Below, piece after piece: positions 49,401 through 55,200 of a DNA stretch of 64,000 nucleotides (the stretch's first letter is position 1; each line of letters starts with the position of its first letter). Position numbers and translations under genes: made by a program. Source of the DNA: Mytilus trossulus. Lineage: Eukaryota; Mollusca; Bivalvia; Mytilida; Mytilidae. The stretch spans positions 1,352,710-1,416,709 of the forward strand of contig NC_086386.1 in the NCBI RefSeq assembly GCF_036588685.1, in the 5' to 3' direction. The notes beneath the pieces were generated by a model. The model made no database searches. It saw only the letters and a list, made by a program, of their open reading frames with translations, and had not been told where the DNA came from.

Positions 49401-52400
49401 AGATCCTTGTAAGCAAAGTGTGGGTCAGTATTTAAATCTTGATCAGATGCATACAAATTATAGTAATTAAAATACTTAATTGTGATTCTTCCAGTCCATC
49501 AGAAGCGATGTTATCAACCAGTTACGGTAGTTAGTTATAATTGTGATATATATTTTCAGTCCATCAGATGCAATGTTATCGACCAGTTACGGTAGTTACA
49601 GTAGTACACCTCACGCCTTCCCAGCATTCCATCACCCGTCACACGAACTTCTAAAGGATAACAACTTTGTGTGGCATGTTTACCATAAATACCACGCCAA
49701 GTGTTTGAAAGGTTTGTGCAGTTTACATGGATTAAATAGAATTAAACAGATTTAAAGTTATAATTGTCTCTTGGTAGAGATGACAATGAGTGACTACTTG
49801 TGTTTTTACTTGTGATGTTATTGAGGAACACTTTGATAAAAAGGGGAGGTAATTGTGTTGAAAATATTTAAAAAAAAGAATATGTTTATTTTATGGTCAA
49901 ATAAGTTATGAGACTTTCAGTGTTTAATAGAAAAAAGTATGTGTGTTTTCTTATGTAGATATAAGAAGATGTGGTATGAGTGCCAATAAGACAACTCTCC
50001 ATCCAAGTTACAATTTATAAAAGAAAACCATTATAGGTTAAGGTACGGCCTTCAACACAGACCTGGGCTCACACCAAAAAGCAAGCTATAAAGGGCCCCA
50101 CAAATAACTAGTGTAAAATCATTCAAATGGGAAAACCAAAGGTCTATGTCTAATCTTTATAAAAGCAAGAAACACTATAAACTATTTGTTTGTTTTTCAG
50201 AGTGCAAGAAGTTGGGAGTCAGTATGTCACTCTTATGAGCTATATAAAAAATATATATTTGTTTTTAATTTTTCAGAGCGTAAAAAGTCGGGAGTCGGTA
50301 TGTCACAGGAAATGAACACACTTTTTAGATTCTGGTCATTTTTCTTGAGGCAACATTTCAACAAGAAAATGTTCCAAGAATTCAAAACGTTGGCAGTGGA
50401 AGATTCCATAGCAGGATATAGGTAGGTGGTGCATATAGGAACATACCAATGATATTTTAGGGTAGTCTACGAAAGTGATTATCAGATTCTGTATTTTGTC
50501 TGTTATGACTTAAATGGTGATATAAAAGGCAACATTTCCCTGTAGACACAAGGATTAAAATATCAGATATATTTCTAAATACTTTTGTCAGTTCCAAAGT
50601 TTACTTCAGATTTGATGTTAGATGTTTTTTTCAATCCTTAGTTATAATTTTACATGATTTTTTTTCAGATATGGTGTTGAATGTTTGTTTCGGTACTTCA
50701 GTTATGGTTTAGAGAAACGATTTAGACCAGAATTATATAAAGACTTCCAAGAAGAAACAATACGAGACTATGAGCTAGGTATATATAATTTTTAAGTAAA
50801 AAAGTATTAAAAAAGTATTAAAAGTAATCTATTGTTAAAATGTTTGAAACATAAATGTACCATTCATTTGTAAGTTCTTTCAAAAGATGATGTTGCAGAA
50901 TGTAGAAAATTTAGCTAAAATGAGATTTCAGTAATTAGTTGTGACTGATTATAATCAAAATTCATCACCCTCTGTGCAACATGATTTATCCATACATCCT
51001 ACGAGTCCTACCAAAGATTTATATTTGTTCTCAATTTTTTTTTTAATTATGAGAGAACTCAAATGAAAAATGTCTTATAGTTGTTGCCCATGGACAGATA
51101 AAATATGTTGAAAGACAAGGGATAATGTAGTTCTTTAATTAGAATTGTTTTTTTAGTATTTAATTACAGAAAAAAGCTAAGAGAGGTTAAGTTTTTCAGG
51201 AAAAAGAGCTTAAGAAATTGTAACCTTTTCTGAAATATTACAGGTCAGTTGTATGGATTAGAGAAATTCTGGGCATTCCTTAAATATTCACGTAAACATG
51301 TGGAAGTCCATCCAAAGTTAAAAGAATGGTTGTCCAAATATAAAAAGCTGGAAGATTTCAGAATAGAAGTGAGTATGAAAATATAAATAGATATAAAAAG
51401 ATGTGGTATGGGTCCCAATTTGTAAAAGTAAACCATTATGTGTCAAAGTATGGACTTCAAGATGAAGCCTTGCCTCACACATAACAGCCAGCTATAAAGG
51501 CTCCGAAAATGTCTAGTGTAAAACCATTCAAACAGAAAAACTAACGGTCTTATCTATATTAAAGGGAGAAGTGAGAAACATTTGTGAACCACATCGACAA
51601 AGGACCACAGAACATCAGCTTCCTGACTTAGGACAGGTGCAAACAAATGCATAGACAGGTGCAAATAAATGCAACTTGTTTAAAAGTTTTAATAGGCACC
51701 AATCTTCACCCAACCTGAAACAAACTTGTAACATCACAACATAAAAAGACACACTATAAAATATCAGTTCTGATGTATTCATATATGTTCTCACATGTTG
51801 GTATCTTTTAAATATTCTTCTTATACTTATAAAATTTACAACAACATGTTATGATGTCGGCTTTTTTATGAGCATTCGGTTGTGAAAACACAAATTGTGC
51901 ACCTAATTTTTATACAACCGCAAAATTATTTTTTTTGGTCTGGTCGTATAAAGCTGCGCCCTGCGGAGCATTGGGTTTTATTTTATAGAAAAACTAGACT
52001 ACAATGGGAAAGTCCACCTTCTTTTCAAAAGTCACATGTTATCTGTTTTATCTTTCAGATGTTTCCTCCAGATCAGGACAAAGGTGAAGGTCACAAACTT
52101 CATAGACGGGAAAGACAAATATCAGAAAGCTCTATAAGAGAAAGACATTCGTCAGGGTCAAAGGGTCAGAGGGGCCAGTCTTATCCTAAACATAGTGCTA
52201 GCCAGTCGGATCAGAGTAGAAAAGAAACATTTGATAAACAAAAAGACAAGACCAGTGTCAAAGACTCTATTAAAGCAAAAGATTCACAACTTACTAAGCC
52301 TGGAGGGAAAGATTCAAATCCAGCCAAGGTCAGTGGAACACATGTGACTAAATCAACTGATACCAGTCATTCTAAGTCAGGTGGACGGGATTCACATACA

Positions 52401-53117
52401 GCTAAAGCCGATTCACAGTCCACAAAATCTGGGGGACGAGATTCACATTCAGCTAAAGTCGATTCACAGTACACTAAGTCAGGTGGAAGGGACTCCCATT
52501 CAGCTAAAGCTGATTCACAGTCCACAAAATCAGGTGGACGAGATTCACATTCAGCTAAAGTAGAGACACAGTCGACTAAGTCATCTGGACGAGATTCACA
52601 TTTATCAAAAGTGAGTGATAAGGAATCTTCTAAACCAGCTGAATCCCATTCATCTAAATCAAGTGATGTCAAGATGTCTAAAGATTCTGGTGTAAATAAA
52701 TCTGCTGGTAAAGATAGTGGTCGACCACATCAAACTAAATCATTTAACAGAGCCGAACCACCAAGGCATGGTGGAACATATTCTAAACCAAATAGTGCAA
52801 AACCTGCTACTTCAAAAACAGGGGGGAAATTTACCGATTCAAAAACCTCACAAAGTGGCGATTCCAAACACCCATCTAGTGTTAAACCATCAGATTTAAA
52901 ATCTGCCTCAAAACCAACAACACCACAAAGCCCCACTGCCAAAGATTCAAAACTATCAGATAAAACCCAACAGTCAACAGCAAAGGACACAGATATGTCT
53001 AAAACCCAACAGTCAAATAAGGCAGATACAACTAAAACCCAACAGTCAAATAAAACAGGAAAGGACACAGAAACAGCCAAGTCTGTTCAATCAAAATCAC
53101 AAGTCGGGAAAGAATAA
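22149..53117 (+). CDS. LARP1: La-related protein 1, complete, 20 coding exons, 1296 residues predicted
   Basis: Cytoplasmic RNA-binding protein that in animals binds PABP, poly(A) and the capped 5' terminal oligopyrimidine tract of ribosomal-protein mRNAs downstream of mTORC1 (family knowledge). Coding lengths of the 20 exons sum to 3891 nt with every phase consistent. Order: acidic N-terminus with a [10 protein letters not shown] motif (residues ~85); NWPALHEV motif (~130); KWVPLD motif (~203); RG-rich stretch (~255-287); La motif (~340-415, starting [16 protein letters not shown]); linker with acidic [10 protein letters not shown] and [22 protein letters not shown] and KTRHSSNPP motifs; DM15 region (~780-940), keeping the LFRYFSYG Arg and Tyr that contact the cap in human LARP1 (R879, Y883); then a Ser/Lys/Thr-rich tail of ~350 residues, longer than in human. 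Partial duplications touch exons 8, 9, 16 and 17. Confidence 0.96.
23136..23325 (+). repeat. Dispersed repeat family B (full-length form)
   Basis: Order: TTTCTCGTTTGAATTG, TATAGCTGACTATGCGGTAT, GAAGGCCGTACGGTGACC, TTTTGGTCTTTTGTGGATAG, TTGTCTCATTTGCAATCATA, CCACATCTTC. It matches 58085-58280 closely. Confidence 0.85.
23936..24520 (+). repeat. Dispersed repeat family D
   Basis: ACCCCTACCATAGCAGAGGG, GTCCTGAAAATTGGTTCCCA, then recurring blocks of AATGTTATGAA and ACCACAAAACACAGA and AGTTATGCCCCTTTACAAAT. Relatives at 46425 and 49215. Confidence 0.7.
24530..24745 (-). repeat. Dispersed repeat family B
   Basis: Reads AAGAAGATATGGTATGGTTG, GAGACAACTCTCCACAAGAG, TAACTGTAGGTCACC and AGTCGGCTATGAAAGG, the reverse complement of family B. 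Confidence 0.85.
24838..25050 (+). mobile_element. tRNA-derived SINE
   Basis: The head is GGGGCCTTGGTGGCCGAGTG followed by a class II (Leu/Ser-like) layout and GGTTGTGAGTTCGAACCC: intact-looking Pol III A and B boxes. The body follows, with CCTCCACCAATAAAAACTGG near 25017. That segment resembles a conserved central domain known from metazoan SINEs (from memory, unverified). Sits in LARP1 intron 1. Confidence 0.82.
25060..27950. other. LARP1 intron 1, right part
   Basis: No exon recognised. A candidate diverged element runs from CAGGGTTTCAGCTAGGAT (25958) to about 27150: the left GATTTTGAGGGCTTTAGTCAC resembles the reverse complement of GTGACGAGCGCTAGCAAAATC on the right. TIRs are poor and the call is weak. 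Confidence 0.3.
27953..28005 (+). CDS. LARP1: LARP1 exon 2
   Basis: Residues 103-120, [18 protein letters not shown]. Acceptor TATTTACAG, donor GTAAGC. The 5.5-kb intron before it holds families B and D and a tRNA-derived SINE. Confidence 0.88.
28489..28545 (+). CDS. LARP1: LARP1 exon 3
   Basis: Residues 121-139, [19 protein letters not shown]. The NWPAL motif is typical of the LARP1 N-terminus. Acceptor TTTTTTGTAG, donor GTAAGA. Confidence 0.9.
29216..29396 (+). CDS. LARP1: LARP1 exon 4
   Basis: Residues 140-199 plus one base. Low-complexity Ser/Gly/Lys ([19 protein letters not shown]) ending in TPRRSRGIR. Acceptor TTTATAG, donor GTAAGT. Confidence 0.9.
29574..31522. mobile_element. Putative 1.95-kb DNA element with CAGGGAT ends in LARP1 intron 4
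   Basis: The ends CAGGGATTTCAATAAG (left) and CAGGGATGTCATTAGA (right, reverse complement) agree, flanked by the direct repeat GTACT (29569-29573 and 31523-31527). A GC-rich island near 29630-29720 (GTCGGACGGCGTAGCCGTTC, CTGGGGGCCGCTCAAGGCCC) and GCCGGC-rich sequence near the right end stand out from the AT-rich surroundings. No transposase seen. Confidence 0.62.
30918..30956. repeat. 15-bp perfect-arm hairpin
   Basis: AAGGATTTGTATAGT and ACTATACAAATCCTT are exact reverse complements around a 9-nt loop, inside the element at 29574-31522. Confidence 0.93.
32232..32357 (+). CDS. LARP1: LARP1 exon 5
   Basis: Residues 200-241. Starts with [25 protein letters not shown] is a conserved LARP1 motif. 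Donor GTAAGA. The following intron is 7.4 kb and full of repeats. Confidence 0.92.
32395..32465 (+). repeat. Dispersed repeat family A (short)
   Basis: GGGTTGTTGTCTCTTTGGCA, CATACCCCATTTCCATTCTA. The frames that stay open across it are not genes. Confidence 0.8.
34053..36010. mobile_element. ~2-kb composite repeat with inverted ends TTTATACGACCGCAAA
   Basis: Starts TTTTTATACGACCGCAAA and ends TTTGCGGTCGTATAAA then GCCCTGCGGAGCATCTGG. Inside: a (GTC)n run at 34111-34134; about four 160-bp units (TCGCAC at 34151, 34310, 34471, 34632); and about four 125-138 bp units (AAATTAAAC near 34770, 34904, 35029, 35167). A deleted copy is at 51907-51975. No protein. Confidence 0.8.
36160..36588. mobile_element. 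Palindromic MITE-like element
   Basis: The left end GTTAGGCCAAAAAAAAATAT and the right end (reverse complement GTTAAGGCCAAAAAAATATA) continue with ATGTCTGTTTCCTG on both sides, about 38 bp in all. The interior has TCCGG-rich and CCGACC-rich parts. No clear target duplication was found. Confidence 0.78.
36600..39747. other. LARP1 intron 5, right part
   Basis: No supported exon. It contains a TA run at about 37998-38017, two local duplications at 39185-39265 (CTTTATGAYTGGTCCATTT) and 39290-39390 (CAATAGTACAGC), and AT-rich sequence. A reading frame after TTTCAG at 39546 was rejected as an exon. Confidence 0.5.
39748..39891 (+). CDS. LARP1: LARP1 exon 6 (RG-rich)
   Basis: Residues 242-289: [19 protein letters not shown], then an [19 protein letters not shown] stretch like the RG box before the La motif in other LARP1 proteins. 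Donor is the GTGACT after GGCCCAG; reading on would give a stop within a few codons. Confidence 0.93.
40302..40473 (+). CDS. LARP1: LARP1 exon 7
   Basis: Residues 290-346. Contains [15 protein letters not shown] and [20 protein letters not shown], the helix leading into the La motif. Donor GTAGGT splits the Ile codon of QIEYY. Confidence 0.93.
40509..40636. repeat. Four-copy 32-bp tandem repeat in LARP1 intron 7
   Basis: TACCTCAATTTTAAACATAA begins at 40509, 40541, 40573 and 40605, starting about 36 bp after the exon 7 donor. Confidence 0.95.
40901..41045 (+). CDS. LARP1: LARP1 exon 8 (La motif core)
   Basis: Residues 347-395: [20 protein letters not shown], then [20 protein letters not shown] and DVALIIK. 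This is the La motif with its aromatic RNA-binding residues. Decayed copies of its last ~35 nt occur at 41235 and 41350. Confidence 0.96.
41225..41385 (+). repeat. Two decayed copies of the LARP1 exon 8 end in intron 8
   Basis: GGCTCTAACTCAGCATGTAG (41235) and GTCTTGAATCAGAATGTAGC (41350) resemble the exon's AGCTCTAACTCAGGATGTAG (41012). In the exon frame they read [10 protein letters not shown] and [11 protein letters not shown] against [12 protein letters not shown] run of 21 G (41270-41290) lies between them. Confidence 0.7.
41270..41290. repeat. Homopolymer of 21 G
   Basis: Uninterrupted G run in LARP1 intron 8; able to form G-quadruplex in the transcript. Length is likely to be unstable or mis-called. 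Confidence 0.9.
41506..41689 (+). CDS. LARP1: LARP1 exon 9
   Basis: Residues 396-456: [19 protein letters not shown] (end of the La motif), then [11 protein letters not shown] and [16 protein letters not shown]. The first donor (GTAAGT at 41690) gives the correct phase for exon 10. Three further copies of the exon end and donor follow. Confidence 0.95.
41617..41956 (+). repeat. Four-copy 85-bp tandem duplication of LARP1 exon 9 end plus 5' splice site
   Basis: TCATCAACTCTACATGCTG starts at 41617, 41702, 41787 and 41872 (85 bp each). Each unit has the last 73 nt of the exon and 12 nt of intron (GTAAGTTCAAGG). Copies are almost identical. Reading past the first donor meets a TGA within about 12 codons. 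Confidence 0.97.
42685..42854 (+). CDS. LARP1: LARP1 exon 10
   Basis: Residues 457-513: [19 protein letters not shown], the [16 protein letters not shown] segment, and [16 protein letters not shown]. The WIQVKK motif corresponds to WIEVKK in vertebrates. Confidence 0.93.
43140..43255 (+). CDS. LARP1: LARP1 exon 11
   Basis: Residues 514-551, with [15 protein letters not shown], matching the vertebrate EELDFLFDEE motif. Donor GTCAGT splits the Trp codon completed in exon 12. Confidence 0.92.
43711..43800. repeat. 39-bp tandem repeat, about 2.3 copies
   Basis: ACAAATGATT recurs at 43711, 43750 and 43789 with AAATTTATAGTTAAAAGTTA between. Confidence 0.92.
44035..44245 (+). CDS. LARP1: LARP1 exon 12
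   Basis: Residues 552-622: [54 protein letters not shown]. Strongly conserved LARP1 linker. Confidence 0.95.
44315..44525 (-). repeat. Dispersed repeat family B
   Basis: GAAGATGTTGCATGATTGCC, AATGAGACAACTCTCCACAA, GCATAGTCTGCTATTAAAG, ATGTAAAACAATTCAAACC. LARP1 intron 12. Confidence 0.85.
45201..45446. repeat. Second copy of the 3861-4100 repeat
   Basis: Begins AAAAATGTACGCACGGTCAA, ends AACGTATTATA, in the same orientation. The sequence right after it (ATGAAACTTACATCTAATGT) also occurs at 6718, so the family may be longer and modular. Confidence 0.85.
45877..46003 (+). CDS. LARP1: LARP1 exon 13
   Basis: Residues 623-664: [17 protein letters not shown] (the VNMISREQFDTLTP position in human) and a PPPPPPV run. 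Acceptor TATATAG, donor GTAAGT. Confidence 0.9.
46205..46420 (-). repeat. Dispersed repeat family A (long form)
   Basis: GAGAATGGAAATTGGGAATG, GCAGAAGGTCACCAACAGGT, CTAGTTCAGTGATAATGAAC, as in 8080-8320. Confidence 0.85.
46425..46720 (+). repeat. Dispersed repeat family D
   Basis: GTCCTAAAATTGGTTTCCAT, AGAGTTATGCCCTTTTACAA, CCTCAACCAAATGTTAT. Directly follows a family A copy. Confidence 0.7.
46739..47754. mobile_element. Tigger/pogo-like mariner MITE in LARP1 intron 13
   Basis: The ends CAGTGAAACTTCTCTAAACC and, at the right, the reverse complement CAGTGAAACTTCTCAAAACC are flanked by TA on both sides. Subterminal CCGGCC-rich blocks (TACCGGCC, AAACCGGCC) are typical of Tigger-type elements. 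1016 bp, no intact transposase frame. Confidence 0.9.
47349..47402 (+). repeat. 54-bp sequence shared with 11831-11884
   Basis: AACGACCTTGACTGGC and TATACAGCCCTTGC with the flanking ACAAATGGAAG; only a few differences from the other copy. Confidence 0.85.
47883..48067 (+). CDS. LARP1: LARP1 exon 14
   Basis: Residues 665-726: [27 protein letters not shown], and [15 protein letters not shown], the conserved SLPT..VPESP and RFYPVVK motifs. Confidence 0.95.
48977..49098 (+). CDS. LARP1: LARP1 exon 15
   Basis: Residues 727-766: [20 protein letters not shown], then [14 protein letters not shown]. Nearly the same as the vertebrate block that precedes DM15. Confidence 0.95.
49215..49365 (+). repeat. 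Dispersed repeat family D (fragment)
   Basis: CCTCAACCAAATGTTATGAA, TTACCACAAAACACAGATTA, AGAGTTATGCCCCTTTACAA. Confidence 0.75.
49480..49540 (+). repeat. Diverged partial copy of LARP1 exon 16 start with its acceptor
   Basis: CTTCCAG at 49488-49494 is followed by TCCATCAGAAGCGATGTTAT and CAACCAGTTACGGTAG, matching the true exon start (49560) at nearly every base. It would read [12 protein letters not shown] then stop. Confidence 0.9.
49560..49711 (+). CDS. LARP1: LARP1 exon 16 (DM15 start)
   Basis: Residues 767-817: [20 protein letters not shown] and [20 protein letters not shown]. Begins DM15. A partial copy of its acceptor and first ~40 nt lies 65 bp upstream. Confidence 0.95.
49960..50165 (-). 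repeat. Dispersed repeat family B
   Basis: ATAAGAAGATGTGGTATGAG, GACAACTCTCCATCCAAG, AAGGTACGGCCTTCAACACA, GCAAGCTATAAAGGGCCCC. Ends just before the duplicated exon 17 acceptor. Confidence 0.85.
50190..50250 (+). repeat. Diverged partial copy of LARP1 exon 17 start with its acceptor
   Basis: TGTTTTTCAG ends at 50200 and AGTGCAAGAAGTTGGGAGTC, AGTATGTCAC follow, matching the true exon from 50277 with several substitutions. It would read [12 protein letters not shown] then stop. Confidence 0.9.
50277..50421 (+). CDS. LARP1: LARP1 exon 17 (DM15)
   Basis: Residues 818-865: [39 protein letters not shown]. Acceptor TTTTTCAG, donor GTAGGT. A partial copy of the exon start lies 76 bp upstream. Confidence 0.95.
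50669..50778 (+). CDS. LARP1: LARP1 exon 18 (DM15, cap pocket)
   Basis: Residues 866-902: [20 protein letters not shown] and [13 protein letters not shown]. The Arg and the Tyr of LFRYFSYG correspond to cap-contact residues in human LARP1. Confidence 0.96.
51244..51368 (+). CDS. LARP1: LARP1 exon 19 (DM15 end)
   Basis: Residues 903-944: [38 protein letters not shown]. Donor GTGAGT. Confidence 0.95.
51385..51580 (-). repeat. Dispersed repeat family B
   Basis: AAAAAGATGTGGTATGGGTC, CAGCCAGCTATAAAGGCTCC, AGTGTAAAACCATTCAAAC. LARP1 intron 19. Confidence 0.8.
51907..51975. mobile_element. Deleted copy of the 34053-36010 element
   Basis: TTTTTATACAACCGCAAAAT and, 20 nt on, GGTCGTATAAAGCTGCGCCC with TGCGGAGCATTGGG: both ends of the large element with nearly all the interior missing. 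Confidence 0.8.
52059..53117 (+). CDS. LARP1: LARP1 exon 20 (Ser/Lys-rich tail)
   Basis: Residues 945-1296 and stop. Acceptor TATCTTTCAG. After [20 protein letters not shown] the sequence is low complexity: Ser, Lys, Thr, Asp. At residues ~1050-1130 a 17-residue unit [17 protein letters not shown] repeats about five times, and near the end KTQQSNK repeats. An upstream extension of this reading frame into the intron (51882) is not exon, since a repeat and the acceptor lie between. The tail is likely disordered; no function is assigned. Confidence 0.92.
   Translation: MFPPDQDKGEGHKLHRRERQISESSIRERHSSGSKGQRGQSYPKHSASQSDQSRKETFDKQKDKTSVKDSIKAKDSQLTKPGGKDSNPAKVSGTHVTKSTDTSHSKSGGRDSHTAKADSQSTKSGGRDSHSAKVDSQYTKSGGRDSHSAKADSQSTKSGGRDSHSAKVETQSTKSSGRDSHLSKVSDKESSKPAESHSSKSSDVKMSKDSGVNKSAGKDSGRPHQTKSFNRAEPPRHGGTYSKPNSAKPATSKTGGKFTDSKTSQSGDSKHPSSVKPSDLKSASKPTTPQSPTAKDSKLSDKTQQSTAKDTDMSKTQQSNKADTTKTQQSNKTGKDTETAKSVQSKSQVGKE
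52370..52615 (+). repeat. 51-bp in-frame repeats in LARP1 tail
   Basis: GGACGAGATTCACATTCAGC-like units recur about every 51 bp, giving the 17-residue protein repeat. Units differ at synonymous and a few non-synonymous positions. Confidence 0.9.
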
Positions 53118-54729
53118 GTATTGGAATACAGATTTAGACAATAGTTGTTTTACAGAGCATTAACAATAATCATTACAAAGTGTTAACTGTATTACAAAGT
53201 GTTAATAATTGTATTACATTGACAATAATTGTATTACATTGTTAACAATAATTGTATTGTGTGCGTGGCTAATTTATCAAGCAAAAAAAAAATTCAAAAA
53301 AGATAAAAAATTACTAAAAAAAAAGTTAATTGATGCTTCTTTTTTTTTTTTATCATTTCTATCATATTTCAATGGGAATTATATATTATAATCACCATAG
53401 TAATTTTATAATTGTTAAACTGTAACTTCAATCTGGTTACAATGTTTCTAGTTTACAAATACTGTGTCAACATCAATGGAGACGGCATCATGTTATCTTC
53501 TTAGATGTTTGTAATACAATTTTATAATATAACTTCCAAACCTTTTGAAACTTGTTTTGATATATATTTATATGTGTTTGAAAATTATTGGCATACTTAT
53601 TGCCGGGCATCAATTTGTATTAATTTCTAAAATATTTAAAAAAAAAAAAGATAAAATAAATGACTTTTTAAATTGGCTGAAACAGAAGAGAGTTGAGATT
53701 GAAAGTAAGCATACTAAATATGACACAGAAAACAAAGAAAAATTGTAAGGAAATTCTGTTTAAACCATCATTAAAATAGAAAGACATTTTTCTAGCATAT
53801 GTGTTCTGATTGTAATATTCAATAGTGTTTTATTTGACGATAAGGGTGTGGATTCATCACGAAGTCTTTCATATCTATGCATTTGTTGTAAACATTTCTA
53901 CTAGTCTGTTTTATAGCTTTGTTGTTGTAGCAACTATTTTATCTTTATTCAGGTCAATATGATTGTCATGGCAACCATTTTATCTTGTTTTCGATATTAA
54001 AACAGTTTTATTTTCATAACATTGTTAGTTGATACATTTATTTTCATCTTAATCAGACTAGAATATCAGTAGTCTTTTTATATTAATTGTTTTAATGCTA
54101 ATTGATTTAAAATGAAGCAATTTGATTATTTCTCTAGATTACATTTCGAATCAAGGAAATTGCTGATGATTTTTCTCTGTAGTTGCGAAATAATTTTAAA
54201 AACAATTTTTCATTGATATTTTGTTAAGTTATGTATGTTTTATTATTCGAGTTTTTAGTGTACACAAAGAGTCACTTTCAGTGTCCTGTGAATCTTATGA
54301 TTGTTGATAATTTTGGAGGAAATTCAGACATCATAATTCTTAAGACATGACTTTTCTATATTATATGAAAAGAGAAGAATTATGTTATTGATTTGTTTAG
54401 AATAATAATCTCTGCCATTGGTAGATATAATAATGGCTGCCATTGGTAGATAATTTGATCTGAATCCCTTGATTCTGTTGTTAATTGGTTTAGTGAGGAA
54501 TTAACTGGTGTACTGCATCTTGTATATATGATTTGAGAATGAATGTATTGTTAAGGAAACAGAAATCATGTGTAAACTTTAAATTTGACAAAATATTGGC
54601 AGCATGTTGTCCTTGTTTACTTATTTTATATCTTGTTTTTTTTCATTGAGGATACCTGAACTAATATTATACACATCCGTAGACCAGGTTTACTCTTTCT
54701 TTAGGTCATCTCAAACTTGTGTTCATCAT
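53118..54729 (+). other. LARP1: LARP1 3' flank / probable 3' UTR
   Basis: No gene. AT-rich with short repeats (TAATTGTATTACATTG at 53200-53260) and A-runs. The poly(A) site cannot be placed. Confidence 0.55.
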
Positions 54730-55200
54730 TTAGGATCCTGCCAAGAAAACATGTGACCTTGTGGGGGTTCTGATTAATGCAATAAAACCTCCCTACCAGG
54801 TCATGTTACTTGTTTTATGGAACTTATGAATACAAAATAACTTCCCTAATAGATCATGTGCAGTGTGATAGTTCTGATTATAACAATAAAACTTCCATGA
54901 TAGACCCTTAACCTTTGGTGGTTCTGATTAAAACAATAAAACCTTCCTGATAGTCCTTGAACCTGTGTTTTAATTAATATATTAAAACCTCACTGTAAGG
55001 CCTTGACCCTGGGATGGCTCTAATTAATACATTAAAACCTCACTGTAAGGCCTTGACCCTGGGATGGCTCTAATTAATACAATAAAACCTCACTGTAAGG
55101 TCTTGACCCTGCAATGGTTCTCGTATACAATTTAAAACCTCACCATCTGGACATGTGATCTTGTATGATGGTTCTGAATGTTACAGAAAACTCCACCAAG
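54730..55200 (+). repeat. ~50-bp minisatellite carrying AATAAA-like hexamers
   Basis: AATAAAA or ATTAAAA followed by CCT occurs at 54781, 54885, 54935, 54981, 55031 and 55081, with weaker units near 54833, 55131 and 55183. The units near 54981-55100 are nearly identical (CACTGTAAGGCCTTGACCCT). Confidence 0.88.

Noticed and set aside
51882..52058. LARP1 last exon starting at the upstream ATG 51882
   Set aside because: The segment lies in the intron, crosses the 51907-51975 element, and a good acceptor TATCTTTCAG at 52058 gives the correct phase from exon 19.
52367..53080. Antisense open frames opposite the LARP1 tail
   Set aside because: Caused by the low-complexity, stop-poor repeats of the tail; no independent support.
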